Part shown: positions 12,101-23,800 of the stretch, in pieces
Position numbering within the stretch: position 1 is the stretch's first letter
How the letters are laid out: the number at the start of each line of letters is the position of its first letter
From: Paraconiothyrium sp. Pb-2020
Taxonomy: Eukaryota > Ascomycota > Dothideomycetes > Pleosporales > Didymosphaeriaceae
Assembly (NCBI GenBank): GCA_022419385.1
Contig: JAJUBI010000001.1
Location: 1,798,001 to 1,862,000 of the forward strand
DNA: 64,000 nucleotides
Reading direction: 5' to 3'
Made by a program: the position numbers and the translations under genes
The notes under the pieces: model-generated
What the model was told of the DNA's origin: nothing
Databases searched by the model: none
Seen by the model: the letters and a program-made list of their open reading frames with translations, nothing else

Positions 12101-15093
12101 TTACTATTCTTCTTAGGTACCTATAGGATAGAGAATACTATAGGGCTCTAACTATCTTAGATATAACCTCTTACTAGATTCTTTCTTAAGTATTCTCTTA
12201 GTTTCTGCTTCTAATCTACTAATATTAGCCTTAGCTATTCTGGTTATAGTTTTATGCCTTTATCTAGAGGAATCTTATAATCCTATTTCTAGTAGTTAGG
12301 GAGTTTTTCTCCCTTAATTTCTTTAAAAAGTTCTATATACTCTTTATATTCTAGTGAAATGTCTGCCTTCTTTAATTCTTCTTATAAGTCTAAGCATTAT
12401 ACCTAGATAATTCTAGCTTATTTTAGATTCTCTTTTAGAATCTTAGCTATTTTTACAGCTAAAATTCCTTTAGTCTTTTATTTAACCCGCTTATTTAGAG
12501 CATCTAGGGTCCTAGGTTTTACCTATTTTAGTTATTAAGTTCTAGTAACCTTTAGTGTTACTTCTTAGCTTTATATTATTTGTTTTACTTAGTCTATATT
12601 AGGGTTGTACGTAATTAGCTAATTATATCCTATAATAGCTTCTAAGCTTCCTAAATTTATAATAGTAAAGCTGTGTTAGCTCTTAAATCCCTTAATTTTA
12701 ATAAGTAATAGTATTATTTCTAGGTATAGCTAGCCTCTGCTATAGCCTTAGAATATTATACTATTAGCTATTTCTAGCTGCACAGGTACCTTTTTATTCT
12801 AGTATAGTAGGTTGTATCTTTCTACTACTTCTAGTAATATCAGACATTCTGTTGCACTAGAATCTATTAAAGCTTTTACTTAGAATTCTCTAATTATAAC
12901 TTACTTTATTATCTATAGCCTTACAGTGCTATTAGCTTCCGCCCTATAAGCCCTTAGAACGCCCTTACCAGCTTAGCTCCTTACCTAGTAATATTCTAGT
13001 TTTTTAATTACTCTTATATTTTATTATAGGTGCTTTTATAGTAGTATTGCTTATAGAGAGGACAGTCTGTTCTTAGTTATCTTAATACTATTCTAAAGGG
13101 GTTATATAGTATTCCTTTCCTCTATAGGTATCTATTCTTTAACCTAGTTTCTAAGGTGCTATAAGGGTATTCTACTATAGCCCTTCTCTAATACCTTTCT
13201 ATAGTAAGTATCTAGATGTATTTAGACTCCTTATCTCCTTTCTTATAGTTCCTGCAGTTTATTATTATACACTCCTAGTGCAATATAAACTTATAGTTTA
13301 GATTTAGGTAATTTACTACTATAGACTCCTTTTTACTAAGGTATTCTAGGCACTCTAGCCTTCTGTAATCTATTTACTTATAGGTTTCTATATAGTCTAT
13401 ATCCTTCTTTATGGGACATGTGTCTGCACACTTATATAGTAGCGTTTTATTATATTATTTTAGACCTTATGGCCAGTTTCCTGTTAGATATTTCTATCCC
13501 TAGTAAATGGGATAACTGTTTATGTAGCACATTTCCTAAGACAAGGGTCTATATTTTCGTTTCTAGGTGTTAAACTAATAGATATAGTATTCCCTACTTT
13601 AGCACTTATCTTTGCCTAGCTAGAAATACTCTCTATTCTTAGGCGTCTTTTATACTATGTTCCTTTAGTCTTAATAGTAGGTACAATCTATTAAGTAGCA
13701 TTGCTAGAACTTAGTTTATATGTGATTATCCTTAATCCTAAGCTGCTAAGTTAGGTTATATATTTTTCCTTATTAGGCTACTGCCTATTTATATATTTAG
13801 TGCACGTCTAGTCTAATAATTTAGATTTTTTAGTAATAGTTCTAGGCTTAGTGTGTGTATTTTCTATAGATCTAGTACTTTCTCTTAGTTACTCTATGTA
13901 CTACTATTCTGCCTAATACCTCTAGATAGCTGTTCTTATCTACTCTATTATAGGGTTCTATAAGCTCCGTCCGTGGAGATCCTGCCTTAGTGTTAGGTAT
14001 TATAGTGTTATCTAGAATCTTACCTAATTCCGGTGTCTTAGGTTATAGTGTTGCTATAGCTACCCTAATTATATTAGTCTACTTACTTTGTTCCTTGCAG
14101 TCTGGACAGTTATCTTTAAAATGTCCCTATTTTCTACAGTTTAGGCAAGCCTTATCTTTAAAGCATTATTAGCAAATCTTATTCTACTTTCTTTGTTATA
14201 GGGTTTATTCTTTTCTGGCCTATACCTTATCCCTTATTATTATATTGCTGTCCTTATCTTATTTGTCCTTATAGTCGCGTTTTTTCTAAGTATTAGCCCT
14301 CTAGTAGTATATAGGCTTAGTTGCTTCCTGCTTTTCCTAGTTTTACTTATATAGGCGATTATCCACTTGTATAGCTAGTTCTATTAACACCCCTAGATTA
14401 TTGGGTTCTCTATAGTGTATAAGGCTGTCTTTTACTAATTCCTTTAGGCTGTTATAGAACACTAACTAGAGTAGTATATTGTTCTAGTCTATCTTAGCCT
14501 AAAGTTGTTTAAACATTAAGGCGTACTTACTAGCTAATATAGTTTATTTTAGCCTTTAGATCTATTGTTCGGCCTATTTTACCTTATTAACTTCTCTAAA
14601 TATAATAGTTATCTGTTCCCAGAACAACTTTTAATCTTTAAAGACTAACTTAGTGTTCTTCTAATATTCTTTAATATTATCTTTATTTTCTAAGTAGTTG
14701 TCTGTAAGAGGTTACATCTATCTAGCGGCCTAGCCTACTATGTGTATTTCTACAGCTAATATTTAGTCTTATTCCTTAACTATAGTGGCTTTATAAGAGC
14801 GGTTATATAGCTCTATATTAGTAAGAAAAGGTTTTAACTTTTCCTAATCTTTGTTAAAGAGCTCTGGGACCTTAAATATTTCTTTAATTAGGGTAGTAAC
14901 TGTTACCTGCCCTTAGAACTATTCTATTAACTAAGCTAGTTGCTCTTAGAGTTATTAAATCTAGTTAGCCTAATTAGCTATAACCGTAGCTGTGCTAGTT
15001 ATAGGCCTAGAAGCTAAGCTTTCTATTACTACCCTTAACACTTATAAGCTAGTTAGTGTTGCCATAGCGTCTTATACCTTTAAGTAGTTAAAG
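9141..15093 (-). pseudogene. gag-pol relic of family A(-)
   Basis: Minus-strand reading gives gag and its zinc knuckle near 14100-15000, an aspartic protease active-site region near 12880 (D-S-S where D-S-G is expected), RT near 12070-11400, then RNase H and integrase towards about 10000. The RT catalytic motif, about 11770-11810, reads Y-L-N-N-I-L-I-Y-S where the family has Y-L-D-D; both Asp codons changed by RIP-type transitions. The 60-codon plus-strand frame at 13990-14172 is antisense to gag and not a gene. Confidence 0.8.
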
Positions 15094-15565
15094 TGTTATA
15101 AGGGGGTTCCACGTACCTAACCTAGGCCGGCCTTATAGGTATTTAGTGGACGAGAGCAGATAGACAATAAAGGGGTATAAGAATATTCTAACCCTGCTAT
15201 AGAAAGTAAGGCAATAATTATATAAAAAGACTAATAGATCTTATATAGAAGAAGTGCTTTAATTTTAACTATAGAAGAATTAACTATAAAGAATAGGAAA
15301 TACTTAGAGAACTGTCTTAACTATATACTATTCTTTATTATCTAGGAGGTCCTGCCTAGACCCTAAGGTCCTAGAATCTCCTAAGGTCCCTTAGATTCCT
15401 AAGGTCCCTAGGATCTCCTGCTTATGCCGGACCTTATTATGTAATAGGTAATATAAGCTACTTTGTTAGCTAGCCTATAGGGCTTAATCTAGCTTACCTT
15501 TATTACTAATATTCTAAGTATAATTCTCCCCACTTGCCTTGCTTAGTTCTGCTGTAATTGTAACA
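15094..15565 (-). repeat. Family A LTR (5' LTR of minus-strand element)
   Basis: It starts TGTTATAAGGGGG and ends GTAATTGTAACA on the plus strand. It is close to the 8676-9140 copy over its whole length and is followed by the duplicated target ACTGG. Confidence 0.85.
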
Positions 15566-15608
15566 ACTGGGCCGTGGCTTACTATAGTGTTAAGAAGGCC
15601 CTGTTACA

Positions 15609-16556
15609 CTTAAAGTGCCCTTATATACTATAGATTAGGTATACTTTCTCTTAAAAGTATTATTATTAGACTTTATTTTATTTTTTCTATTATAGGGTTT
15701 ATTTTTTTTTTTCTTAAGCCTTATTCTCTATAATTATATTACTATCCTTATCCCTATATTCTTATTATAGTTTTAGAGTGTTAGCTTTTTATTTAAGAAC
15801 TAGTTTTCTCTAGTTCTATTTTTCTAGATACTATTTATAAAGCCTATTATTAATTTAAGTAGTAAGTTTAATTAGCTTTTCTAAGTCCTTAGGCTTCTTA
15901 TAATAAGTTAGCTTATTCTTAACTAATTTTTTAAGCTTATTATAGTAGGCTGCTTATAAAGGTGTATTATTCTAGTAGATTTTAGTCTATAGCTATTTAA
16001 ACTCTAATAAGTAAGTACTTACTAACTTAGTTTACTTAATTCTCTAAATTTAGTATTCTACCTATTTCTTCTTATTTACCTCTCTAAATATAATCTTAAT
16101 CTGCTCCTTAAATTCACTCTAGAATTTAAAAACCTTTTTTATAGATTTACTCTATTTGTCCTAATCTTCTTTATTTATAAGATAGTTATTAATAATAGGT
16201 TATATCTAATTAGCAGCCTTATTCTTTATATATATTTCTATAGCTAGAACTTTAGTATAATTATTGCTAATAATTTCTTAGTTATTCTAGTAGTATAGTT
16301 TTATATTAGTAAGAAAAGGTTTAAGTTTATTCTTCTCCCCTCTATATAACTCTAGTACTTTAAACTGTAGCCTTTGCTGTACTGTAGCTAGTACTAGTAT
16401 CTATATAGTAGCTATTAAGGCCTCTACCTATACTCTAAGCTGCTATAGTTCTGCAGCTTATACTACTACTATCTAGGGTAGAGTAGAATTTATTCTCCCT
16501 AATAACCTAGTAGAGCTAGCCGGTGTTACTATAATATCTTAAATATTAGGTAGTTA
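15609..16556 (-). pseudogene. Family A gag fragment
   Basis: This is minus-strand gag of a second family A copy, including the zinc-knuckle region near 15610-15640, homologous to 19101-20100 and 33990-35010. It is cut at 15608 by the end of the B LTR and continues rightwards into its own 5' LTR. Protease and pol are absent. Confidence 0.75.
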
Positions 16557-17054
16557 AAGTATTATAAAGGGGTTTTATATACCTAACCTAGACTAGCCTT
16601 ATAGGTATTTAGTAATTAAGAGCAGATAGATAATAAAGGGTATAAGAATATTCTAACCTTACTATAAAAAATAAGGTAATAATTATATAAGAAGACTAAT
16701 AAATCTTATATAGAAAATATACTTTAATTTTAACTATAGAAGAATTAACTATAAAAAATATAAAAGATACTAAAGTTCTTCTAGACTATATACTATTCTT
16801 TATTATCCTCTTAATCCCTTACTTTACTATACTCTAGAAAATTATATCCCTTTAGTAGGAGTATCTTAAGTAATTCTACTAAGCCTAGTTACTCCTAGAA
16901 TCTAGCCCTTTTAGTAGAATTCTAGTTATATAACGCCTTAGCTAATTAGCCCTACTAACTAGTGTCTGTTTTCTAGTTAGTAATAAAGGCATTACTAATA
17001 TCCTATATATAATTATTTCCCTCTGCTAGGCCTTAATCTGTTGTGATCGTAATA
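16557..17054 (-). repeat. Family A LTR (5' LTR of truncated copy)
   Basis: On the plus strand it starts TATTATAAAGGGG (from TGTTATAAGGGGG) and ends GATCGTAATA (from GTAACA). The right flank enters repeat E at TAAAT, a position intact in the second E copy near 62165. Confidence 0.75.
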
Positions 17055-17208
17055 TAAATCTATTTTAGTAACTAAAAAAAACTATATACCTTTACTTACT
17101 AATTATTATTATCTAAGGTTTTTTTAGATACCTTACTATTACTTTTTAAAATTTCTTTTACCTATTTAGCTATAGAGATAAATAAAAATTCTTTTTAAAC
17201 TTTATTAA

Positions 17209-17419
17209 TATTATAATCTATAGTGTCTTAGACCTAAGAGTCCCTATTTATTCTAAATAAGTACTAAAAGGCGGGGCCTAGTACTAATAAATTCTACTTC
17301 TAATATAAAGAATAATAAGCCAGTAAGAATAGCTAGCTAGTAAATTATTTATTTAATATATTACTATCTACTTTTTTTTATACTACTATTTACGTTACTA
17401 GATACCTAGAACACTAATA
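17209..17419. repeat. Family D solo LTR, 211 bp, copy 1
   Basis: It is flanked on both sides by ATTAA (17204-17208 and 17420-17424). The termini TATTATAATC and ACACTAATA fit TGTTA...TAACA after RIP. The paralogous position near 62310 lacks the insert. Length equals copy 2 exactly. Confidence 0.75.
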
Positions 17420-17608
17420 ATTAACCTCTAAATATCTAGAATCTATATTAAATCTAATATAGATTCTATCTTTTAGTATCTTAGTAAAAAACTATAAGTA
17501 ATTACTAATACTTATTATTATAGATCTTCTATAAGCTTTATATCTTTTAATATTATATATATTTAGATATTAGTATAAAGTTAGATTATATTTAGATATA
17601 TAATAGTA

Positions 17609-18042
17609 TATTAGAATCTAGACCCGAGCGAGGGTTAGAACCTTATTTTATATTATAATAATACTTACTATTGGCTTACCTAGAGTAGAGTATACTACTA
17701 GGTACTAAAGGAAGTTATATAACTAATAGTTAATAAGTAATAGTTAATAAGTAATAGTTAATAAGTAATAGTTAATAAGTAATAGTTAATAAGTAATAGT
17801 TAATAAGTAATAGTTAACTATTACCTAGGCTAAGTATATAGAAACTTAAGTATAAAGCTTTTATACTTATATTTAAACTATTTATTAATATATTATTTAG
17901 ATTTACTTAGGCTCCCTTATTAACTTATTATACTTTATAAAATACTTCTATATTAATAAGACTCCTATTTCCCCTCTTAGTTATTTTACCTAAGAACTAA
18001 CTTTAACCCTTTTAGGACTAACTACCCTTAAGAAGTTTAATA
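17609..18042 (+). repeat. Family C solo LTR
   Basis: It starts TATTAGAATCTAGACC and ends AGAAGTTTAATA, matching the C LTRs at 20332 and 26768. Flanks TAGTA (17604-17608) and TAATA (18043-18047) are a target-site duplication differing by one RIP transition. No internal C sequence adjoins it, so it arose by LTR-LTR recombination. It contains the longest 14-bp array (17723-17820). Confidence 0.8.
17723..17823. repeat. 14-bp tandem array ending in a palindrome
   Basis: About seven copies of TAATAGTTAATAAG end in the perfect 18-bp palindrome GTAATAGTTAACTATTAC. Related arrays with different copy numbers sit in every C LTR (around 20460-20585, 26895-26940, 41395-41485, 47765-47895) and explain the LTR length differences. 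Confidence 0.85.
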
Positions 18043-18049
18043 TAATAGT

Positions 18050-18260
18050 TATTATAACCTATGGTACTTTAAACTTAATAGCCCCTATCTATTCTAAATA
18101 GGCACTAAAAGGTAGGGCCTAATACTAATAGGTTCTACTTCTAGTGTAAAGAATAATAAGCTAGTAAGAATAGCTTACTAGTAAATTATCTATCTAATAT
18201 ATTACTATCTACTCCTTTCTATACTACTATTTACTTTACTATATACCTAGAACCCTAATA
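18050..18260. repeat. Family D solo LTR, 211 bp, copy 2
   Basis: Same orientation and identical length to copy 1. It starts TATTATAACC and ends AACCCTAATA. Flanks ATAGT (18045-18049) and GTAGT (18261-18265) are a target-site duplication with one RIP-type change. It sits 7 bp from the end of the solo C LTR. Confidence 0.75.
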
Positions 18261-18605
18261 GTAGTACTATAAATATTACTTTATTATAGTATATTAAAGA
18301 AGTAAGGTTTTATTTATACTAGATTAGATAATAACTTTATAATTATATAATCCATAAATAGAGATTAAAGACTTATTTATCTAAAATAATATATATAATT
18401 AGCTAAACTAACTATAATTTCCTATATAGTAATTCTAATTAATTTAACTTTTAAACTAAACTCTTTTTCTACTATAATATATTTATATAATTCTAGTTAT
18501 CTACTTATTTACTAGTAGGTAGTTATAATAGTAAGTTTACTTAGAAAAAGTAGTAGTTCACTTAGAGTTCTCTTCTAAGTAATATATATCTTTATATACC
18601 TCTAA

Positions 18606-19100
18606 TGTTATAATTATAACAGATTAAGACCTAGCAAAGGGGAATAATTATATATAGGATATTAGTAACACCTTTATTACTAATTAGAGAATAGACGCTA
18701 GTTAGTAGGGCTAATTAGCTAAGGTGTTATATAACTAAGATCCTACTAAAAGGACTAAATTCTAGAAGTAACTAGGCTTAGCAGAATTAACTAAGATACT
18801 CTTACTAAAAAGGTATAATTTTAGAGAGTATAGTAAGCTAAGGGATTAGAAAGATAATAAAAAAGAGTATATAGTCTAAAAGGACTTTAGTAACTTTTAT
18901 ATTCTTAGTAGTTAATTCTTTTATAGTTAAAATTAAAGTATATCTTTTATATAAGATCTATTAGTCTTCTTATATAATTATTACCTTACCTTCTATAGTA
19001 AGGTTAGAATATTCTTATACCTCTTATTATCTATCTACTCTTATCCACTAAATACCTATAAGGCTGGCCTAGGTTAGGTATATAGAACCCCCTTATAACA
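18606..19100 (+). repeat. Family A 5' LTR of A1
   Basis: It starts TGTTATAATTATAACAG and ends CCCCCTTATAACA. The interior begins CTTTAACTACC directly after it, the likely primer-binding region, though I could not match it to a tRNA. Confidence 0.85.
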
Positions 19101-20331
19101 CTTTAACTACCTAATATTTAAGATATTATAGCAACACCCTTAAGCTTAACTAGGTTAAGGGCCCTAATAAAAAGTATAGCTTCTAGGCTAGTAACTAATT
19201 TAGCAGTACTACTAGCTACTTAGGCAGCAGAAATATAGAAACTCTAGGCTATGGTAGAGGTATTAATAGTACTGCTTACCCTAATAGTTATACTAGCTAA
19301 AATATAGTTTAAAGTACTAGAACTATATAATAAAGAGAAGGTGGACCTTAAGACCTTTCTTACTAATATAAACTTATACTATTAATATAATTCTAATATA
19401 TTTAGTAACAACTATACTAAGATACTAGCTACTAAATTATATATAAAGGGTAAAGCTGCTTAATAAATAAGACCCTTAATAGACAACTTCCTAGTATATA
19501 AGACTAGACCTAATAAATAGGAAGAAGAAACTACTAAGGTTTTTAGGTCTTAGAAAGAATTTAAGAAATAAATTAAAGTTATATTTAGTAATATAGATAA
19601 GAAATAATAAGTAAAAAGGTTAATTTAGCGCCTTAAATAGAAAAGCTTAGCTAGTAAATACGCAGCTAAATTCTATAAATTATAAGCCTAGATTGTATAG
19701 GACAATACTCTACTATAAGTAGCCTTCTATAATAGGCTTAAGAAGACTGTAAAGAATAAGCTAGTATACTATAGAAAAGCTAAAAGTCTTAAAGACTTAA
19801 TTAAATTATTAGTTAAAATAGACTAATACCTATACAAATATTACCTAAAAAAGAAAGAACTAGGGAAGCTAGTTATAGAATAAAAGGTAAACTTAAAAAA
19901 GACCTAATAAGAAAATAGGCGAGATAAGGACAGAAATATTATTATAGGGGATAAGACTTAAAAAAAAAAAAGTAAACTCTATAATAAAAAAATAAAATAA
20001 AGTCTAAAGACAATACTTTTAAAAAAAAGTATATCTAATCTATAGTATATAAGAATACTTTAAGGCTAATTGCCCTAAGAAGATAGTCTAAGAAAAAAGG
20101 GCCTAGATTATTAGAGTAGTAATAGTAACACTATATTCTAGAACACTAGAGTTAGGCGAGATCCTAGATAATACTATAATACTAGATTCTAAGAAAGGAC
20201 CTTAGAAAACTTAAAGCCCTAATAAATACCTAGACAAAGACGGCTATTAGGTTACCTAAGGGGGTACTATAGTGTATAGGGTAACTAAGCAACAGTGCTA
20301 GGTTTATAGAAAACTTAAGTATTAAGCTAAG
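19101..20331 (+). pseudogene. gag relic of A1
   Basis: Reading through stops gives a Ty3/Gypsy capsid protein with segments such as 'YIKGKAAQQI' near 19445 and a degraded zinc knuckle near 20035-20085. It is homologous to gag in A2 and A(-). The C element follows at 20332. Confidence 0.8.
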
Positions 20332-20802
20332 TGTTAGAATCTAAACCTAAGTAAGAGTTAGAACCTTATTTTATATTGTAATAATACTTACTATTAGCTT
20401 ACCTAGAGTAGAGTATACGTTTCAACTGTGCCGTTAGACGCTAAGGGAAGTTACGTAACTAATAGTTAATAAGCAATAGTTAACTATTAACTATATAACT
20501 AATAGTTAATAAGTAATAGTTAACTATTAACTATATAACTAATAGTTAACGAGCGATAGTTAATAAGCAATAGTTAACTATTACCTAGACTAAGTATATA
20601 GAAGCTTAAGTATAAGGCTTTTATACTTATATTTAACCTATTTATTAATCTATTATTTAGATTTACTTAGGCTCCCTTATTAACTTATTATACTTTATAA
20701 GATACCTTTATATTAATAAGACTTCTTCTTCCCCTCTTAGTTATCTTGCCTAAGAACCAACCTTAACCCTTTTAGGACTAGCTACCCTTTAGAAGTTTAA
20801 TA
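20332..20802 (+). repeat. Family C 5' LTR
   Basis: It starts TGTTAGAATCTAAACC and ends AGAAGTTTAATA. It contains an expanded array of TAATAGTTAA-type units between about 20457 and 20585. Confidence 0.88.
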
Positions 20803-23800
20803 TTTTAAATACCCTTAATATAATAATAAGAACTTCTACCTCTTCTACAGCTTTAGACACTATTACTGTTACTCTAATAGGCAACTCTAAGAGTAAAGTA
20901 TATAAACCTAACTTATATTATAGTAATTATAACTATACTAATATCTAGATTCTCTAATTAGACTTATACTTCTATAAACTATGTAAAGAACTTACTAGCT
21001 AGAAGAAAGTTATCTTTGCGGCCACATATATGTAAGGAGACACCAGAGAATAGATTTAACTATATATTACTAAGTATCTTAAAATAGACTATAAAAACAA
21101 AGATAAAGAATATATTAATAACTATACTAATGCAGTTAATATTATTAAAGACTACTCTAATTTTAAGAAATTTCTTAAGCAGATATTCAGAATTGCTAAT
21201 AAAATAAATATTGTAGCATATAATATCTAAACTATTATATAAAAGTAATTTATAGCTAAATATATAGTAGAATTTAGAAAGTACACTGTGCAGCTTAACT
21301 AGGATAATAAATTTCTAATAATTATATATAAATAAGAACTTAAGAGATCTATATATAAGAAACTTCTATATAGTAGAAAAGTTATTAGAAACCTTAATAA
21401 ACTATATAACAAATTAATTAGAATTAATAGGGAATAGTTTACCCTATAATAAGAATTTTAATAGAACCTATAAAATATTAGCTTTAGACAACAGCCGCCT
21501 ATAGTCTATAGGGTACTACTAAAGGGACTACAACACTAATTATAAGATTCTTATAGCTACTAGCTAATAGAAGGTATTTAGTTTAATTACTTAAGTAAAG
21601 AAAAAGAAAAGAAATTAGGCCCTTAAAAGCCTATCTAGCGCATCTTAGATAGAACCTACTAGGGGACTAAGACTTATACATATTTTATATATAGTAAACT
21701 AGGCTATATTGCTAGGAACTGCAGATTTAAGAATAAGATTATTAGGCAGTTAAATATACTATCTATTCTATAGAATAAAAAGAATAAAGAATAAATAGTT
21801 ATAAATACTATTAGTAAGTTAAAGCTTAATAGATTAGAATTAGAGAATTTCTAGAATTTACAACTATATAAGAATATAGAGAAAGACTAAAATAAAAATA
21901 TTAAACTAATTTAATATTTTCTAATATCTTACCTATAAGTAAAAGGCAAGGAAATAATCTTTATAGACTAACTAAATATATAGAACTACTTAGATAAACT
22001 ATAAATCTAACTAAGAGATAGAAAAGTAATACTTTTACTTATAATAATTATACCTTTATTCTCTATACTACTAGAATGTTATAACTAACACTAAACAGAA
22101 ATTATTATATTAGATAATAGGGAATGGGCGGACTACTAATACGCTTACTAGAACCCTAATATAAACTTCTAAAATAAGGACCCTAAATACTTACTATAGT
22201 ACTACCTAGACTATTAATACCTGTATTACATAAATATCTAATAGGCAATATGTAAGTACAATTAGTACCTAATTTACTACTAAGCTAAAAAATTATATAG
22301 AGGTAAGTAACTACAGCGTAAGTAATAATACTACTAGAAATAGTATAATTGCCTAATTAACAAATGCAATAAGCACTTATAGAATAAATATAAATAACTA
22401 TATTTTTCTAATATAAATAACGCTTAGAATATAGTACTTACTATACTATATAATAGCTTATGCACACAAAAGAAATAGTATATCTACTTAAATATAGACT
22501 ATATAGAATATTATAATAATAAGTGTATTTATAAGTTTAGAAAAAATTCTAATATCCTATAAATAGTTATTAACGTGCATAAAGAATTAGATATAATAAG
22601 TAATAATAAAGCTTCTAAATTAAATACTAATTAGTAGAAAAGAAGTTACACTAACTAAAGAAAGAAAAAGAATAGGCAAAAAGAGTAAGATTAAAAAGAA
22701 TATAGAAAAGAAGAATAGAAAGACCTCTTACTAATAGAAAGCTATAACTCTTTTTTAGACTAGATCTTAGCCCTAGAGGCCTATAAAGCCTATAGTGCTA
22801 TAGCTTAGGTAAGAAAACACCTTTAGAGAACTAAATACCCTTAAAAGTATAGTATTAATTAAGCTACTAGTTTAGCTTAAAGAATTATAGATAAAAGCTC
22901 TTATAAATTCTAAATAAAAAAAAACTTTATATTACACTAAATAGTAAGAAAAGCAGAACTTATTATACTAGATAAAGAAAAACCCTATATACTCTATATT
23001 ATAAATAGAACTCTAATACCTAAGATACCTTAGATTACAAAAGAGGTTAGAGTAATTCTAAATGTTTAAGAATATAAGAAACAAATTAGCCTAGATATAT
23101 TAAAAAACTTAATATATAAAATTATCCTAGAACTATCTTAGTTAAGAATATATAACCTATATATTAACTAGAGTTTAAAGAAACTATTCTTTAATTACTG
23201 TAAATGTGTATTATAAGTAAGGCCTATATAACAACAGAGTTTAATAGTAGATAAGAGAGTTATTAACAACATAATACTATAATAGAAAGTTAAAAAATAG
23301 AAAGTATTTTTAGTAGACACTAGTAGAAACTACTAGGTTATAAAGTATAAGAAGGAGAACGACAGTACACCCCTTAAAATACTAAAAGAATATAAAGTAT
23401 AGACACATATATTTATAAAGAAGATTAGTAAAGTAAACCTACTAGAATATTAGCCCTAGAATCTTATAATAGACCTAGAAGAAGAGAAGATACTACCCTT
23501 TAGACTACTATATAGTAAATTAGAAAAGAAACTGCAGTAAGAAAAGAAATTTATTAAAATAAACCTTATAAAGGGATATATATAACTATTAAAGTTACCT
23601 ACAGTAAGCCCCTTTATATTTATTACAAAGAAGAATAGATTACTATAACTATATATTAATTACTAAAGACTTAACAATATAACAATTAAAAATTAATACC
23701 TATTACTAAATATCTTAGAGCTTAGAGACCGACTCTTAAGAGCTAAGGTCTTTATAAAAATAGACCTATAAGATAGATACTACCTTATTAGAATAAAGAA

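Larger units (their letters stand above)
8676..15565 (-). mobile_element. Family A Ty3/Gypsy chromovirus, complete, minus strand
   Basis: Two LTRs (8676-9140, 15094-15565) bound a 5.95-kb interior. On the minus strand, gag lies nearest the right LTR and the polypurine tract AAAGGGGGGGATAA abuts the left LTR. Target-site duplication ACTAG/ACTGG. The interior is homologous to the plus-strand copies at 18606 and 33489. Stops occur throughout every frame, so it cannot encode functional proteins. Confidence 0.9.
8253..15608 (+). repeat. Family B LTR, split by an A element
   Basis: The LTR runs 8253-8675 and resumes at 15571-15608, ending in CCCTGTTACA. It is split by a complete family A element at 8676-15565. 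The five bases before the insertion are ACTAG and those after it are ACTGG, a target-site duplication differing by one RIP-type transition. Uninterrupted B LTRs at 32813, 48132 and 55249 show the empty site. Confidence 0.85.
17055..18605. repeat. Repeat E, copy 1, host of three LTR insertions
   Basis: Homologous to about 62165-62500 near the right border, but interrupted by a D LTR (17209-17419), a solo C LTR (17609-18042) and a second D LTR (18050-18260). The other copy has the uninterrupted sequence at each point. I recognise no coding domain. The stretch 18261-18605 has no gene and only weak similarity to the right border. Confidence 0.65.

Noticed and set aside
13990..14172. 60-codon open frame on the plus strand
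   Set aside because: It lies antisense to the gag relic of a family A element and has no family similarity; chance survival in TA-rich DNA.
17723..17823. Regular repeats considered as CRISPR or satellite
   Set aside because: The units are contiguous 14-mers without spacers and are confined to C LTRs. It is an LTR-internal tandem array.
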